DNA of 64,000 bases from Polytrichum commune (lineage: Eukaryota; Streptophyta; Polytrichopsida; Polytrichales; Polytrichaceae): assembly GCA_950295325.1 (NCBI GenBank), contig OX485805.1, positions 39,543,501 to 39,607,500 on the forward strand, read 5' to 3'. Made by a program: the position numbers and the translations under genes. Shown here piece after piece: positions 49,214 through 60,938 of the stretch. Numbering within the stretch: the first letter of the stretch is position 1; every line of letters begins with the position of its first letter. Under the pieces are notes generated by a model, which was not told the origin of the DNA, searched no databases, and saw only the letters and a list, made by a program, of their open reading frames with translations.

Positions 49214-49216
49214 TAA

Positions 49217-49336
49217 GGGTTAATTCCATGTAGGCCACTTGCCTACCAGATTCTAGTGGAAATGTAGAATCCACTTGTTGGCATCTACATTTCCACTAAA
49301 ATTGGGTAGGTGAGCAACCTCTATGGAAACTAACCC
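49217..49336. mobile_element. 120-bp hairpin MITE with TAA target
   Basis: Almost the whole element is a stem. The left arm starts GGGTTAATTCCATGTAGG, the right arm ends ATGGAAACTAACCC, and both meet at 'AGTGGAAATGTAGA'/'TCTACATTTCCACT' around a short loop. TAA flanks both ends (49214-49216 and 49337-49339), so it fits a minimal Tourist-like element. Confidence 0.75.
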
Positions 49337-49339
49337 TAA

Positions 49340-50157
49340 GTTAGACGCGCCCCATTCGGATGCTTTATTGCATCCAAATTTATGCTCAAAACCAGAGGAA
49401 TAAGAAGATGCCACATATTGAGCTGTAACCTCTCAAATTATTCATATATAGACTACAATTGAGCATACAACACAATGTTGGGACATGGGGCCTTCAAATG
49501 AGTATAAGAACAATCATGTTGGGTCGATGTTGATAAGAAATCTCAAAACGAAAGATATAGAATGTGGAAGTTGGCGACTTCAAATCAATTGACTCCAAAT
49601 TCATGCTGAAATCTAGTTGAGTCGAAAAAAAATGCTTAAAGCTTGGCAACCATGACATTACGACCATGCTTTCAAGAAATTGAGGATTATGCTTCGTGAT
49701 TGCCCAAGATAAAGTGTAGATCTTTACATAATGTAGATTCTTTTGGCTCTCAAGTTAGGGGTTTCACACTAATTATATGATTACAATGTTGCACATACCA
49801 TGCCGATTCCTCTCACATACTTCAACAACTCCACTTTGATTCTTACCCATGCTCCAAAAACATTGTGTAATGGTCCAAGTGAATACCTAGTGATTACCAC
49901 ATTGGTAGTTATTTACCATGCTCAAAAAAACCTCCCGGTCTCTAGTTTATCTGCAATTTTCACTATAAGAACATTATGTATTGGTCCAAATGTCTCTCTC
50001 CACTTGGTGTTAGAGACATGGTTCTTAGGGCTAATTCCCATTTTAGCTACAAAGAACTCACACATGTACATGAGCCTTACATATTATCGAGGATATTATC
50101 CCATCATCCTTGAGCCACTCATCAATATTTACGGGGCCTCTGACTCTCATGTAGCTA
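49340..50157. other. Intergenic, nothing recognised
   Basis: The 137-codon plus frame at 49800-50213 runs into a MITE end and has no recognisable domain. I do not call it a gene. Confidence 0.35.
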
Positions 50158-50495
50158 CTACACTAAACACAATATTTAGTGTCACCAATTCTATTCGTCT
50201 TGCTCAACACTAATTGTAAACCGAAGTATAGTGTCGACAATACTAAATGTTAACCTAGCATTATTTGTCATTCCTTGTAAACTTTTTGGGGGATCATAAA
50301 GTTTACAATGTTGCAATTGCTGCCACTTACCAAGTGATTTTGCATCCAAATTTCAATCATCGTCCATGACAACCTTTCATCACAAGTTGGTGACAAGAGA
50401 AGGTAGGGTGGTGGCCAATGGATGAACTCATCCATCCATCCATCCATGACAGTATTTGCTCGCTTATCACAAGTGTCATCCAAAAAGTTCCCTTA

Positions 50496-51014
50496 TGCCC
50501 CCTCCCCACCTGACTTTACCAAATAACCAAAGTCTTTCCTAAAAGCCGGGTAAAGCTCCCTCAGTTGGTTATAGGGGAGGCATCCGGCTATCCCAATGCA
50601 CCTACAAGAACTTGCTCCGGAGATTTTTGAGTAGGTTTTAGTTGAGTAGCTTTCACACATGTTCATGGTTTAATCCACCAAGCAATGACATGCTGGATAG
50701 TTTTTGTCTCATCCCCAAATCCCTTACTATTCATCTATCTTACCATCGGTTTTTGTTAATGAAGCTCCTCGTGCCCTCATAGCAAGACTAAAAAACAACC
50801 AATCACAAGGGTGGGAGGCGACACTTTTAAAAGTCCTATATTCTCGCCTCATGGTACCGATGGGAGGGTCGGTGCTTGGGGCTTAAAACCTCCACGTTTA
50901 AGCCATGCGACATCATTTGCCAACTAGGCTGGGCACCATATAATGTCGATGGTGTGGAGGCCGTGTTTTTAGAACCAACTTTTAGGCTTCGCTAAAGTCG
51001 GGTGGGGAGGGGCA
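50496..51014. mobile_element. Nested MITE, TGCCCC ends, TTA target
   Basis: Left end TGCCCCCTCCCCACCTGACT, right end AGTCGGGTGGGGAGGGGCA, flanked by TTA (50493-50495 and 51015-51017). About 519 bp; no coding sequence. Fits a PIF/Harbinger (Tourist) non-autonomous element. Confidence 0.75.
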
Positions 51015-51017
51015 TTA

Positions 51018-51399
51018 GAGCAAGCCCAGTGGCCCTGCACCTGCATCTGCATTTGCGTTTTCTCATCCGCGATGCGGATGCAGATGCAGGATACTAGCCC
51101 AGTCACCTTGCTATACCCTAAAACTGGATGTAAAACAATACAGGAAGTGCATAACTCCTTGCATTTCGGCGAGATATGCAGGGAGCCTGCTATCAACTAA
51201 GGACAAACAACTTCATGGCGGCTTTTAACTAAAGACAACTCAATATGGTAGGGCCGCAGAAAACTACAAATCATTTTAGAGGAAAATCTGAGGTAGTAAG
51301 GTAGAATGAGTGGGGTTTTTGCCTGGGTCTGCATTTGCATTCTGGGTGGAGGCCACTTTTCATTCCCGGATGTAGATCCAAGAACGACCGGGCTTGCTC
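51018..51399. mobile_element. Nested MITE, GAGCAAGCCC ends, TTA target
   Basis: Left end GAGCAAGCCCAGTGGCCC, right end GACCGGGCTTGCTC. TTA precedes (51015-51017) and follows (51400-51402). About 382 bp. The 'CTGCATCTGCATTTGCG' and 'GGTCTGCATTTGCATTCTGG' segments form subterminal inverted repeats. Confidence 0.75.
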
Positions 51400-51628
51400 T
51401 TAGTGACATAAATTAGCATATGACACGAAATATCATATTTAGTGTAGCTATGCGAAACCGCATGCAGGGATTGGCTGAGGGGCTGCCAACTGCAGTCTTT
51501 GGTAATGTCGGGCACTTGGTGGCCATTAATTAGTATAGCAACACTTCATCTCAACACTTGAATTCACTGATCAAGGGAGCTAGGTTTGTTGAGCTAAGGG
51601 CTGGCTCAACACGGGTCCCAAGTCCTAA

Positions 51629-52220
51629 GGGCCACTTCACACATGAGCCAAGAGCCGTGACCTTGTAATGGTGAGGGCCCTTGACTCTCATCCAAAGGTG
51701 GTACCATGGGTGTTGGGAAAGCCATTGTATGTAGTCTTGGGCCCTCAAGCGTAGTGTGAAGTGAGAATGAACCATGTTGCGAGACCATTGCATATTTTGT
51801 TGGCGGAAAAAGAGGGGAGGATTTGGTTTAATATAATATGTCTCAAATTTTATCAATTTAAGAGAATTGCTTGGTGGTGTTTGTATGTCTTGGAACGTGT
51901 TTTGAAATTTGCCATGATGTTTGTCCTGAAATTTGTCTTGATGGAAAGATATATTAAAAAAAGTTACGGTCTCCCATAATTTGTGTCAGGCCCACCTCTT
52001 GGAGGTGGGTCTGACGCAAATTCTGGTAGACCATGCACCCTTATCCACAACCTGCCATGTAGGACTCCATGTAGACTTTTCATCCACAAACTTTTCTTTG
52101 GGCCTTTAGGCCTTCACCTCCTAATGTGAAGTGAACTTGGACGGTCTCCGCCTTTTCAACCAATGAGAGCTCTTACATTGCCATGGTCAGGGGCCTTCAG
52201 CCTTGTGTGTGAAGTGGCCC
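51629..52220. mobile_element. Nested Tourist-like MITE, TAA target
   Basis: Left end GGGCCACTTCACACATGAGC, right end GCCTTGTGTGTGAAGTGGCCC. TAA flanks both ends (51626-51628 and 52221-52223). 592 bp. It lies entirely inside the element at 51598-52927 and interrupts its left arm, so it inserted later. Confidence 0.8.
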
Positions 52221-52223
52221 TAA

Positions 52224-52640
52224 GTCCCAAGTCACTTGACGTCAATCCCTGCCATCTCAGCCGTTGAGAGCATGGAAGTTGGGAGTAACCACTTCACACG
52301 GGGTCCCCAATCCTAAGTCCCAAGTCACTTGAGGTCAATCCATGCAATTTCAGTCGTTGAGAGGATGGAAGTTGGGACTTACCACTTCACAAGTCTTGAG
52401 TCCCAAGTCACTTGAGGTCAATCCGTGCAATTTCAGCCGTTGAGAGGATGGAAGTTGGGACTTACCACTTCACAAGTCTTGAGTCCCAAGTCACTTGAGG
52501 TCAATCCGTGCAATCTTAGCCGTTGAGAGCATGGAAGTTGGGACTTACCACTTCACAAGTCTTGAGTCCCAAGTCACTTGAGGTCAATCCGTGCAATCTT
52601 AGCCGTTGAGAGCATGGAAGTTGGGACTTACCACTTCACA
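52224..52640. repeat. 83-bp tandem array inside a MITE
   Basis: Successive unit starts at about 52290, 52383, 52466, 52549 and 52632 (partial), with a first diverged unit from 52224. The three central units are 83 bases and nearly identical: 'CACTTCACAAGTCTTGAGTC', then 'CACTTGAGGTCAATCCGTGC', then 'GAAGTTGGGACTTAC'. The flanking units carry the longer 'CACACGGGGTCC' version. Confidence 0.9.
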
Positions 52641-52929
52641 CAGGGTCCCAAGTCATGAGTCTCAAGTATGACATGGGTGTCTACATGGCAATGTTTTTTG
52701 AAGGTGAGGCTTGGGACTTGTGTTAAGAGTTTGGGTCAAGCAAAAAGCTAGACCCAACTCTCAACACAAGCTCCGCGTGACTATTTATGGATAGAGTAAT
52801 CAAGATCTGACTGTAATGATAATTAACCATATTTTAATGGTTTGTTGAGGTTCAGAAGTTGGGACTTTGCCTCCATGTTGGAATTTGCTAACATGAGTGG
52901 GACTTGGGACCCTATGTGAATTGGCCCTA

Positions 52930-53309
52930 AGGTAGACATGCCTAATTCCATATACTTATTTTTATCGGACACGTATATTTGAGTGGTATGTGGTTTGGTG
53001 TGGTTCCAAGAACAAATACCATAAATACACGTTCATAATAGAGATTGGATTGCATATTGAATATATGATAACCATTCTAGACTCAATAGGCAATCTAATT
53101 GGGGGAACCTACATGATTGTATAAATGACCACAAGAATCTTCACTTTGAAAACAAATAAAATATTCATAGGAGCTTTGAAAATTACAAGGAAAATGACCT
53201 GCCATGGCCTTGATTTGGATTTGCTAACCATCTCGTACTAGTTGCGTGTTTTACATTCTAGAAGAAGTGAGCTAGTCATAAAAAGTAACCATTTAAGACC
53301 CATCTACCT
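52930..53309. mobile_element. AGGTAG-family MITE, TA target, best copy
   Basis: Left end AGGTAGACATGCCTAATTCC, right end TTAAGACCCATCTACCT. TA flanks both sides (52928-52929 and 53310-53311). 380 bp, no coding sequence. Other copies or fragments: 26047, 32920, 36888-37264, about 57500-57780, 59640-59800 and, reversed, 16200-16440 and 63050-63290. Confidence 0.6.
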
Positions 53310-53315
53310 TAATGG

Positions 53316-53580
53316 CAACGAAGAGAGGGAATTATTGTATATGAGGATACCTCTAATCCATCCAATGTAAAAACTTGACCCCCTATTTTGCCGATTCATC
53401 TTAAATGACTTCATGTGGAGTGATTGGAAGACTTTGAAGCTAATTTTGGTGTCAAATCAACTAACAAAAGTAAGCTTCAAGTGCATACTATTTCAAAAAA
53501 ATTATGTTGGATGAATGAGAGGTACACTCAATTATGATAATACCCTCTCTCCGATGACAACTTGGGTCTTGAAAAATAGC
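53316..53580. repeat. Diverged third relative of the 44.4-kb duplication unit
   Basis: Shares the order 'GAGAGGGAA.TATTGTATA(T/C)GAG..TACCT', 'CCGATTCATCT', 'GGAGTGATTGGAAGACTTTGAAGCTAATT' and 'GCATACTATTTCA' with 44490-44694 and 45256-45434, at clearly lower identity. Confidence 0.5.
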
Positions 53581-55780
53581 AGATTCGAATGTGTGCAAAG
53601 GAAAACTTGTAATTTTTTTTGCCGAGTGCCAACTTTAGGGATAATATAGTGACGTGTGAACATGCATAAATTTTCAAGTGGTTCAAAGCTTTTTGCAAAT
53701 TCCATCACTATTAGGTAGGGTCGGGTAAGACAAGACCTCAAGTGAAACAAAACAAACCCAACTCTTGTGCAGACGAGAAATTTATGTCCTTCTCTCAATC
53801 TTTCCTCTTTCTATCGCTTTTCATCACAACTACTATAAATGTGAAGAACATGTTCAGTTCAACCCTAATGTTGAAGTTAAAATTTTGAAATGCATGTGTA
53901 TAGAACAAGCACAAAAATGATGACTAAAACCTTAATGGTAGAGCATTTGAAAGTTCATCACAAAGGGCATAAGCCATCTTTGACTTTAAGTTGTCAATAT
54001 GATTATAAGAATTTCAAGTTTATTTGAATAGTTTAAGTGTTATGTAGTAGATGTGAAATATTACATTAAAGTGTAGAAATGAAAAATAAAATTACAACAT
54101 CACAAAACTTTCACAAAGTATTCAACATTTGTGTGAAGTACCTTAATGAGGTTGAAATCAACTATAGTCTTTAAATATGAAGATTTGATGGGAAAACACA
54201 CAATATAGTGTAGTTGAAATCTTAGACAAGTCATATTTAGATAAAATTTATGGACGTAATTTAAGAAATTGGACTTTTTATTTGCTTCAATTCTATGGGT
54301 GGATCCATCAATACCCATCTAATGTACCCAAGCTTCATGGGAAATATGTGAAACCTTAGCGGTTACTTGAACGTATGCTCTTAAAATATGATGGAAGATC
54401 AAATTTTAATACCGAGTCTATGTAATAAAATGTTGAACAATGACAATATAAAACAAATTGCTATAATAATCTCATAATCAATTTCGCACATTCTGTTGCA
54501 AAATCCTACCATACAATTTTATCATAGAATTCTATGAAAAATTAAGCATTTCATAATTTTGGACTTGAACTTAGTCTAGTTTTACTTAAATATTAGTTAG
54601 ACCTATAGAGTTTGCAATTGCAATCAAATATTTTAGTTCAAACAACTCCTAAATTAAAAGTGGAATGAAAAGTAGATTTCCAAAAGTCACCATCATTTCA
54701 TCAAGTTCTACCGAAACCAAATTATGAAATAGTTAAAATAATAATATAAAGTATCAATTATATATAATATAAAAATAAGAAATGAATCTAAGACAAAGTT
54801 GCTAGTTATACATTTCAAGGACTCTTTGGCAATGATCTAATATATATGTAAATTTACTGCATTTTTCAATGCAACATGTGCGCGTGATGTGAATTTGGAA
54901 GGATATGGCTTGGCAAATTTTAAGCTAATGATTGATGAATATAGTTTAAATCCAATTCTATCAAGGTTGTCTTGTGAGATTTTTTATTTTTTTATTTTTT
55001 TATTTTATTTTGGTTTTGTTTGGGTGCACAAATTGAAAGTGTGGTGAGATTATGTCTATAATATACAAGCAAAATATGGTTGTTGGCATGTTCATGACAA
55101 TGTATACAACCTGCACTAGACTGAACAAATTGAAATAAAAAAATAAAATCATATGATATGATATGCATGACGATCATCCTTTAGGCACCAAATTAGAGTT
55201 CATTGCTTGTGTGACAAGAATCATTAATGATGTTGGTAGAGCAGGCTACTTTATTGGATAACTCAAAAGCTACATGTTGGCATTGGATTATTTTAATAAA
55301 GTAGTATGTACCATAAACGTCATCAACAATCCTCACCATATAAACAATAAACACTAATATGGTGCACAAAAGATTATTGTTGTGCATATCATTTGACATA
55401 ACTTCCAATTTTTTTAACAAGTTATGCATTTGGTTCAGCCTAATGCAAGTTGTACGCATGGTCACAGGCATGTCACCAAGATTATGCTTCTAAATCACAA
55501 ACATAATTTCATGATGCAACTTTTGGTAGATTTTGACTTCAACTATATTGTGTGTATAGTTGGGGATTCAGTGAATTGGTAAGGGGGATCGCCAAAAACA
55601 TCCATAAAAATATCCATCCAAAAATGGCACGTCATCACAAGCATTGAAAAAAAACTTTTATTTAAACAACCAAAAACAATAAAGCTTAGAAGGCCTCTTC
55701 TATGTTGTCTTAGAAGAGACCACACACTGATATGTATAACAACACATGATCAGATGAGGCACTCATAGCCACCTCTTTTG
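53581..55780. other. Intergenic with dispersed AT-rich repeat
   Basis: 54285-54595 is a copy of the repeat at 33295-33605. The 92-codon minus frame at 55193-55471 has no recognisable domain; it could belong to the element upstream but I cannot show that. Confidence 0.4.
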
Positions 55781-55789
55781 CGCTACCAT

Positions 55790-56985
55790 CTACACAAGTA
55801 GTTGGTACCTAGATGCTTGGCTTCTAGACCCAAACGTTGAGGCAGAGCCAAACACACATTGAATGAGACCCTCCATTGGAGTTGAAGGTGATGGCCTAGG
55901 TTGCCACCAAGGTGTTGCCGATGGGCCATAGATAAAGCCACATTGATGCCGACCATTGTTGTCGTTTGCAACCCCCTCCACCAAGTCTTTTTCTGCCAAG
56001 TTGTTAGAGGTTTGAAGAGTAGCATCCCGCCTGCCACCTTCCAATGGTACCTCATCGTCATCACGCAAATTTATATCAATGTTTCACTCCTCAACCTTGT
56101 GGTCAATTGCAATTTGCTGCACGTTGAATAACCTTATGTTAGACACAACCATGATAGTGTTAAAGAACATGTTTGAGATATCTTCCATTTTTATGTCATG
56201 AGGATTCATCATGACCCTTCAAATTGAAGCAACCCTTTTCACATCCATTCTAGTAGATCTCAAAGGAATGCCCCATTTGAAATTTAGATCAAATTGCCCA
56301 CTTTTAGACATGTGAAACAATGTTCCAAAAAAAATAACACCAAAATGCTTCGTCATACAAAAACGTGCCCATTAGTCAACATGTTGCAATACATTGTGGT
56401 GGGACAAACTCACACGATTTTTTGATCCATTCTTCTCAAATTTTGCGCACTCCATCTTCCCCTCATTCATATCACGGCAAAGACATTGTAATGCACAAAC
56501 TCAAAGTGGTGTTCCCCATTGTCCTTCATGGAATACCCCACCATACACAAAAAAATTATGCAATCCCTGACCTATTCAATTTTTACAACAAACAACATGC
56601 CTCAGAGGTGGATTTGCATCCCATCCTAAAGCAACCTTGATTTTCTTATCCAACATTGGTAAATTACTAAAATCACCCTTGAACACTATGTGAAAATGGT
56701 TATGAGTCAATGCACCTCCCTTCTCAACATAGCACAATCTAGAAAAACAATGATCCTTCATGAACCTCCTCAAATTCACCAACAATCTACTGTCAATGTC
56801 CATGTTCACCACCGCAATGGTGACGGAAGCTTCAAATCTAGGCTAAATTTTGATCTAAACAAATCTAAATAGCTATAAAGCAACGGGAAAGTTGATGAGG
56901 TCAAAAAGGTAGTTGCACTTTTTGGAAAAGTCTCCCAACACCCGCATTGAAAACCTCTTCAATGCCTTTTCAAAGCTATTATTTT
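55790..56985 (-). pseudogene. Decayed HUH-endonuclease (Replitron-like) gene
   Basis: The minus strand reads, across three frame segments with stops, as one protein. It runs from KRFSMRVLGDFSKKCNYLF (about 56940) through VNMDIDSRLLVNLRRFMKD and CYVEKGGALTHNHFHIVFKG to KIKVALGWD. After a frameshift come GYSMKDNGEHHFEFVHYNV and then EGKMECAKFEKNGSKNRVSL, GTLFHMSKSGQF and VMMNPHDIKMEDISNMFFN. The last segment is a 92-codon tail to 55790 (SNNLAEKDLVEGVANDN...). H-F-H (codons 56698-56690) fits the two-histidine HUH metal-binding motif. Y-S-M-K (56535-56524) fits the YxxK catalytic motif of Rep/HUH single-strand nucleases. I infer a rolling-circle-type transposon protein of the Replitron kind. The assignment rests on motifs and remembered family shape, not a search. 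It is non-functional as read. Confidence 0.55.
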
Positions 56986-59340
56986 TGATTAATTCTTCAT
57001 TCAGTCACCCTTGCTTTGCAAGCTTTTTCCTTGTTGAGGTAGTATTGCGGGTACTCAAAGGGTACCCTGCAAGCATTGCTACTTAATTGTGCAGTGCAAG
57101 GTGAGAGAATCATTATATACCTTAGTTGTTACTTTGATAATATCACTCTAAGCCACAATACTGATACGAGGGCGATCTTAGGTAGGTATGAAGGTTCTTG
57201 CTATATTGACCCAGATGGTGTTGAAAACCCGTGGAAATATTCTCAAATAACCATACCCTACTAATATCAGAAGTTGTGAAGTCCTCATTATAGATATTCA
57301 AATAAGTATAAAAAAGGGTCAATACCGATCCAATGTTGATATATACCATTAGAGATCAAATTACAAACTTCTTAAGGTTAAAAGCTCAATGTGAATCAAT
57401 AGGAAGTTGACAAACCAAATAACAAGAGGTGCTAGAGCATCCCACAAGATAGGTTCCTAGAGCAACATAGTGACCATTACTTTCTTAACCATCATGTATT
57501 AAGAGGTTAGATTTTAAGAACTAAACCCAACAAGACATGTGTTCAGAAGAGATTGGACTACGTGCTTAAGATTCATCAACCAATTTAGATGAATGGGTAG
57601 TCAACACAACCAAGAGGATTTAGGTGTTCATTTCAATAACTCAACACACATTCACTTTCAAAAATCACAATCAAATCAAAGTGCAACCCCATTTCCACTC
57701 CGATTTATATTAATGCTTCATCATAGATTTGCTAATGCAACAACACAAGTTCCATTACATAATTGTGAACGGTAGAAGTTGGAGGACATCAAGAATGAGC
57801 ATCTAAACACCCACATACCTTAAACCCTCATCGAGGAATATTATTGTTATGGCATGTCCATGAACAACCTAAAATTTGTAAATCATGCATATTCACACAA
57901 CTAAGGATACAAGTGATCAAGTTTCCTTAAATATTTGGCCAATAATCCCATTCAAGAAACTGTATGTGGCAGTTGCCCCACATAACTTACTTTCAACATT
58001 ATCTCATGACATGTTGAGCATTTTCTTACATGATCTTGAAAATCTTGCACTAAAGTGGGTGACCTTCACTGCTTAAACCTTTCATGGAGCTCTACTTTTG
58101 AGGCATGACGTGTAAGTTGTGGACATAAAACGGGCACTTATAATGATGGACTATTCCAAGCTTATAAAATATCAATTGGAGGTAAGTCAACCACTAAGTA
58201 CCAGTTAAAAACTAGATGCAAATTGGACCCACCATCTTACATATTATGTGCTTTGATAGTTTGCATGACTAAATAGATAAGGAACATCGATGCATTTACA
58301 TCGGCATGCAATAACCGTTCACCAACTCAAGTTCGTATCCATATGGGTAGTTTGTATATTCTAGTGTTTGTGTGTACCTACATCAAATTCTTGGTTAATG
58401 GATACTCCATATATTGGCCAATCACACAAACTTTGAAAAGTGTTCATGGGACTAGTGGCATGGTCTCTATCTGCTCGATTGTGTTGTGGATCACCCATCT
58501 CCATCTCAATTTGTTTGGTCACACCGACCTTGGGTTCTAGATTTCTTGAAGTCCAAAACCAACCTGGCAAATGCATGTTTTTTTCATGATAGAGGTAGTA
58601 CGGCTGAAAGGACATCAAGCAAACACATGGTTCCACGTCAAGTCGGTCTCCTAATAAGGACAATAGGTGGTTGTTGGTGGGAGGCAACTGCGAAATGACT
58701 TTTCATTCCAAATTACAGTTGGAATGGACATGATTTCTGGTAATAAAGATTCCAACTTGAGACCACTATTATACTACACATCGATTTATGATGACTAGAA
58801 ATTATACATGTGATTCAATCTCCATGAATTTGGAGGAAATTTATTGAACATGAGACCATTTTAAAGTTGATGTGTAAAAGCTGCCAATCAAGGACTTTGT
58901 GATGGAATGGATGAAACATTATCAACTCCTAGGACTCCTAAGGGCTCAGAGAATTTATTTGGTGATAGAGAAATTATGAAACCCAATCATCATCACAACC
59001 ATTACAAGAATTGAAGAAACCAAACATTGGCATCTTGTTCGATATGTGATATATCTTGTAAAACATTGATCAAATGCTCACGATTAGAGAAAACTGGCTC
59101 CAAAATGACACGAGTTAAATAACAAGAAAACGGTAGAACCGTGAGGCTTTGTCCTTTACTATGAAAGACTACAATTATAGTTGTCCACTTTGCTCATGCC
59201 AATCCATGGCTATTTACGATACCAAACCTTTCTTGGATTTTGTGCACCTTCTTCTCAAATGCAGGTCAAGGATTTTGATATCACCCGAAATTTTTAGAAT
59301 AAATAATCAAGAACTGCCGAAATAACTATAGTTAACTAGA
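56986..59340. other. Intergenic with repeat fragments
   Basis: About 57500-57780 holds an AGGTAG-family-like fragment ('AGAGATTGGACTACGTGCTTA', 'TTTGCTAATGCAACA'). The other frames (60-108 codons) lack domains. Confidence 0.35.
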
Positions 59341-59375
59341 TTTCTTTCAATGCATTTTAGGGAGAAATTATAGTT

Positions 59376-59421
59376 TTATATATACATATACATATACATA
59401 CACACACATATACATATATAA
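59376..59421. repeat. AT/AC dinucleotide-rich tract
   Basis: Low-complexity TATACATATACATA(CA)n stretch. Confidence 0.8.
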
Positions 59422-60681
59422 TTATAGTTAACATCCACATTAAATAAAGTGGACCAAAAACAACAAGAACAAGTAAACGTCCAAGTGTGAACGCAAAGTG
59501 GTTAGGAAATTTGCTCTTTGAAACGAAGAAGTTGATGCATAGCCTCTGTCCTACAGACAAAACCAATAAACAAAATGAGGACTACGTCCTCAAGATTTGT
59601 CACCTATTCTAGAAGTGCAACAATCAAGTTATATGATTGGAAGAGAGGTGCCAGGAGACCTATATGTATTACGATGATGGTAAGAAGATGAGAACTCTTA
59701 CTTTAATAATGAATAAGATGTTCACATGAGCTCCAAAAATTATGAGGTTATGGTCTCAACATGGATTTGCTAATCACCTCGCACCAATCGTGCATTGGTT
59801 AGTTAGAAAAAAAATGTCAATTTTAATCCCACAAAACCGATTACGAGATGATTAACCCTAGTGCAAGAACCCAGTGTCTATTGGATGATGCGGAAGGCCA
59901 CTTGACAAGAGGCTATAACTTAAGGTAGTGTGTTAAGTTACAAAAGATCACAAAATGACTCGGTCATGGGGTAACGTACTCATAATCTCACATTTTGCAG
60001 CCACATCATCTTTCCGGGTTCCTAGGCCTCCATAAAAGCGAAGGAGCCTAATGATCCCACCCCGCAAACCGACAACCGACCCAGTCTCATGAAAGCCGAC
60101 GACGCATGGCTGTACATTCGAAGACATAAAGATATACAAATACATGATTCTCATATTTATTCTCATAATTCCTTCTTCAATACGAGGCCAATAAGCTAAT
60201 AAGCTAGTTTAAACAGCTGGCTCAAAAAGGTCACCGCGTCGGAGTGCAGGTCACCGTGTACCTTGACGTCTTTGTTTGTCGAACTTTGTCTTAGTACTCC
60301 AAACGTGTGCTCATCATCAAGTTGTTTCGATATCCTCAAGATGCGATCCGGGTGTGGTTCTCGGTTAGTCGTATCTCGATTATTCCAGATGCTTGGAGTT
60401 TTATCGTACCACCACATGATGTGTGTGGGCTATTCTTATTTTTAGGCCCGTCTTTGACCTTTGGGTGCTTTAGATTTAATGCTCACAGTTGCAGAATGTG
60501 ATAGAGAGATAGTGGATTCAACTATATCCTCGAGTCTTTAAGCCTCGATGGACCCTGTTTAATTAAGTATTCAGGCTCGGTGATTGGGAGCAACCGGTTG
60601 TTTGCGGCAACGAGAGCCGGACTCTTTGATGATGTAGGTATGTGTTTCTTTCTGAAGCCTTGTTGTGTTGCAAATGAAGCT
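59422..60681. other. Intergenic, mixed composition
   Basis: 59640-59800 is a repeat fragment. From 59990 to 60660 GC content rises and short frames occur on both strands (72-73 codons at 59948-60166 and 60196-60417, minus), but I recognise no domain or splice-linked structure. Confidence 0.35.
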
Positions 60682-60938
60682 AGTCGAGCATCACAGTTGA
60701 ATCTGCGTGTGATTGAGAAGGGCTCAAATCAATCTAGTTGAGCATCACAGTTGAATCTGCGTGTGTTTGAGAAGGGCTCAAATTGATCTAGTCAAGCATC
60801 ACAGTTGAATCTGCGTGTGTTTGAGAAGGGCTCAAATTGATCTAGTTGAGCATCACAATTGAATCTGCGTGTGTTTGAGAAGGGCTCAAGTTAATCTAGT
60901 TGAGCATCACAGTTGAATCTGCGTGTGTTTGAGAAGGG
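60682..60938. repeat. 54-bp minisatellite, 4.8 copies
   Basis: Four full units of exactly 54 bases starting at 60682, 60736, 60790 and 60844, then a 41-base partial at 60898. The unit contains GAGCATCACAGTTGAATCTG and GTTTGAGAAGGGCTCAAA. Units differ at a few positions. The length is divisible by three, but every frame meets a stop in at least one unit, so it is not coding. Confidence 0.95.

Larger units (their letters stand above)
50158..51447. mobile_element. CTACAC-family MITE, copy D, with two insertions
   Basis: Left end CTACACTAAACACAATATTT, right end ATCATATTTAGTGTAG, with CTA on both flanks (50155-50157 and 51448-51450). Removing the two inner elements (50496-51014 and 51018-51399) and their TTA duplications leaves about 380 bp, the size of the other copies (307-392 bp). 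Confidence 0.75.
51598..52927. mobile_element. Tourist-like MITE with internal 83-bp array and nested copy
   Basis: Left end GGGCTGGCTCAACACGGGTC, right end GACCCTATGTGAATTGGCCC, with TAA on both sides (51595-51597 and 52928-52930). It hosts a second element (51629-52220) and a tandem array of 83-bp units (52224-52640). The part from about 52740 recurs at 37880-38035 and 44110-44320. Confidence 0.75.

Noticed and set aside
49800-50213. 137-codon plus-strand frame
   Set aside because: No recognisable domain, biased AT-rich codons, and its end lies within a MITE terminus.
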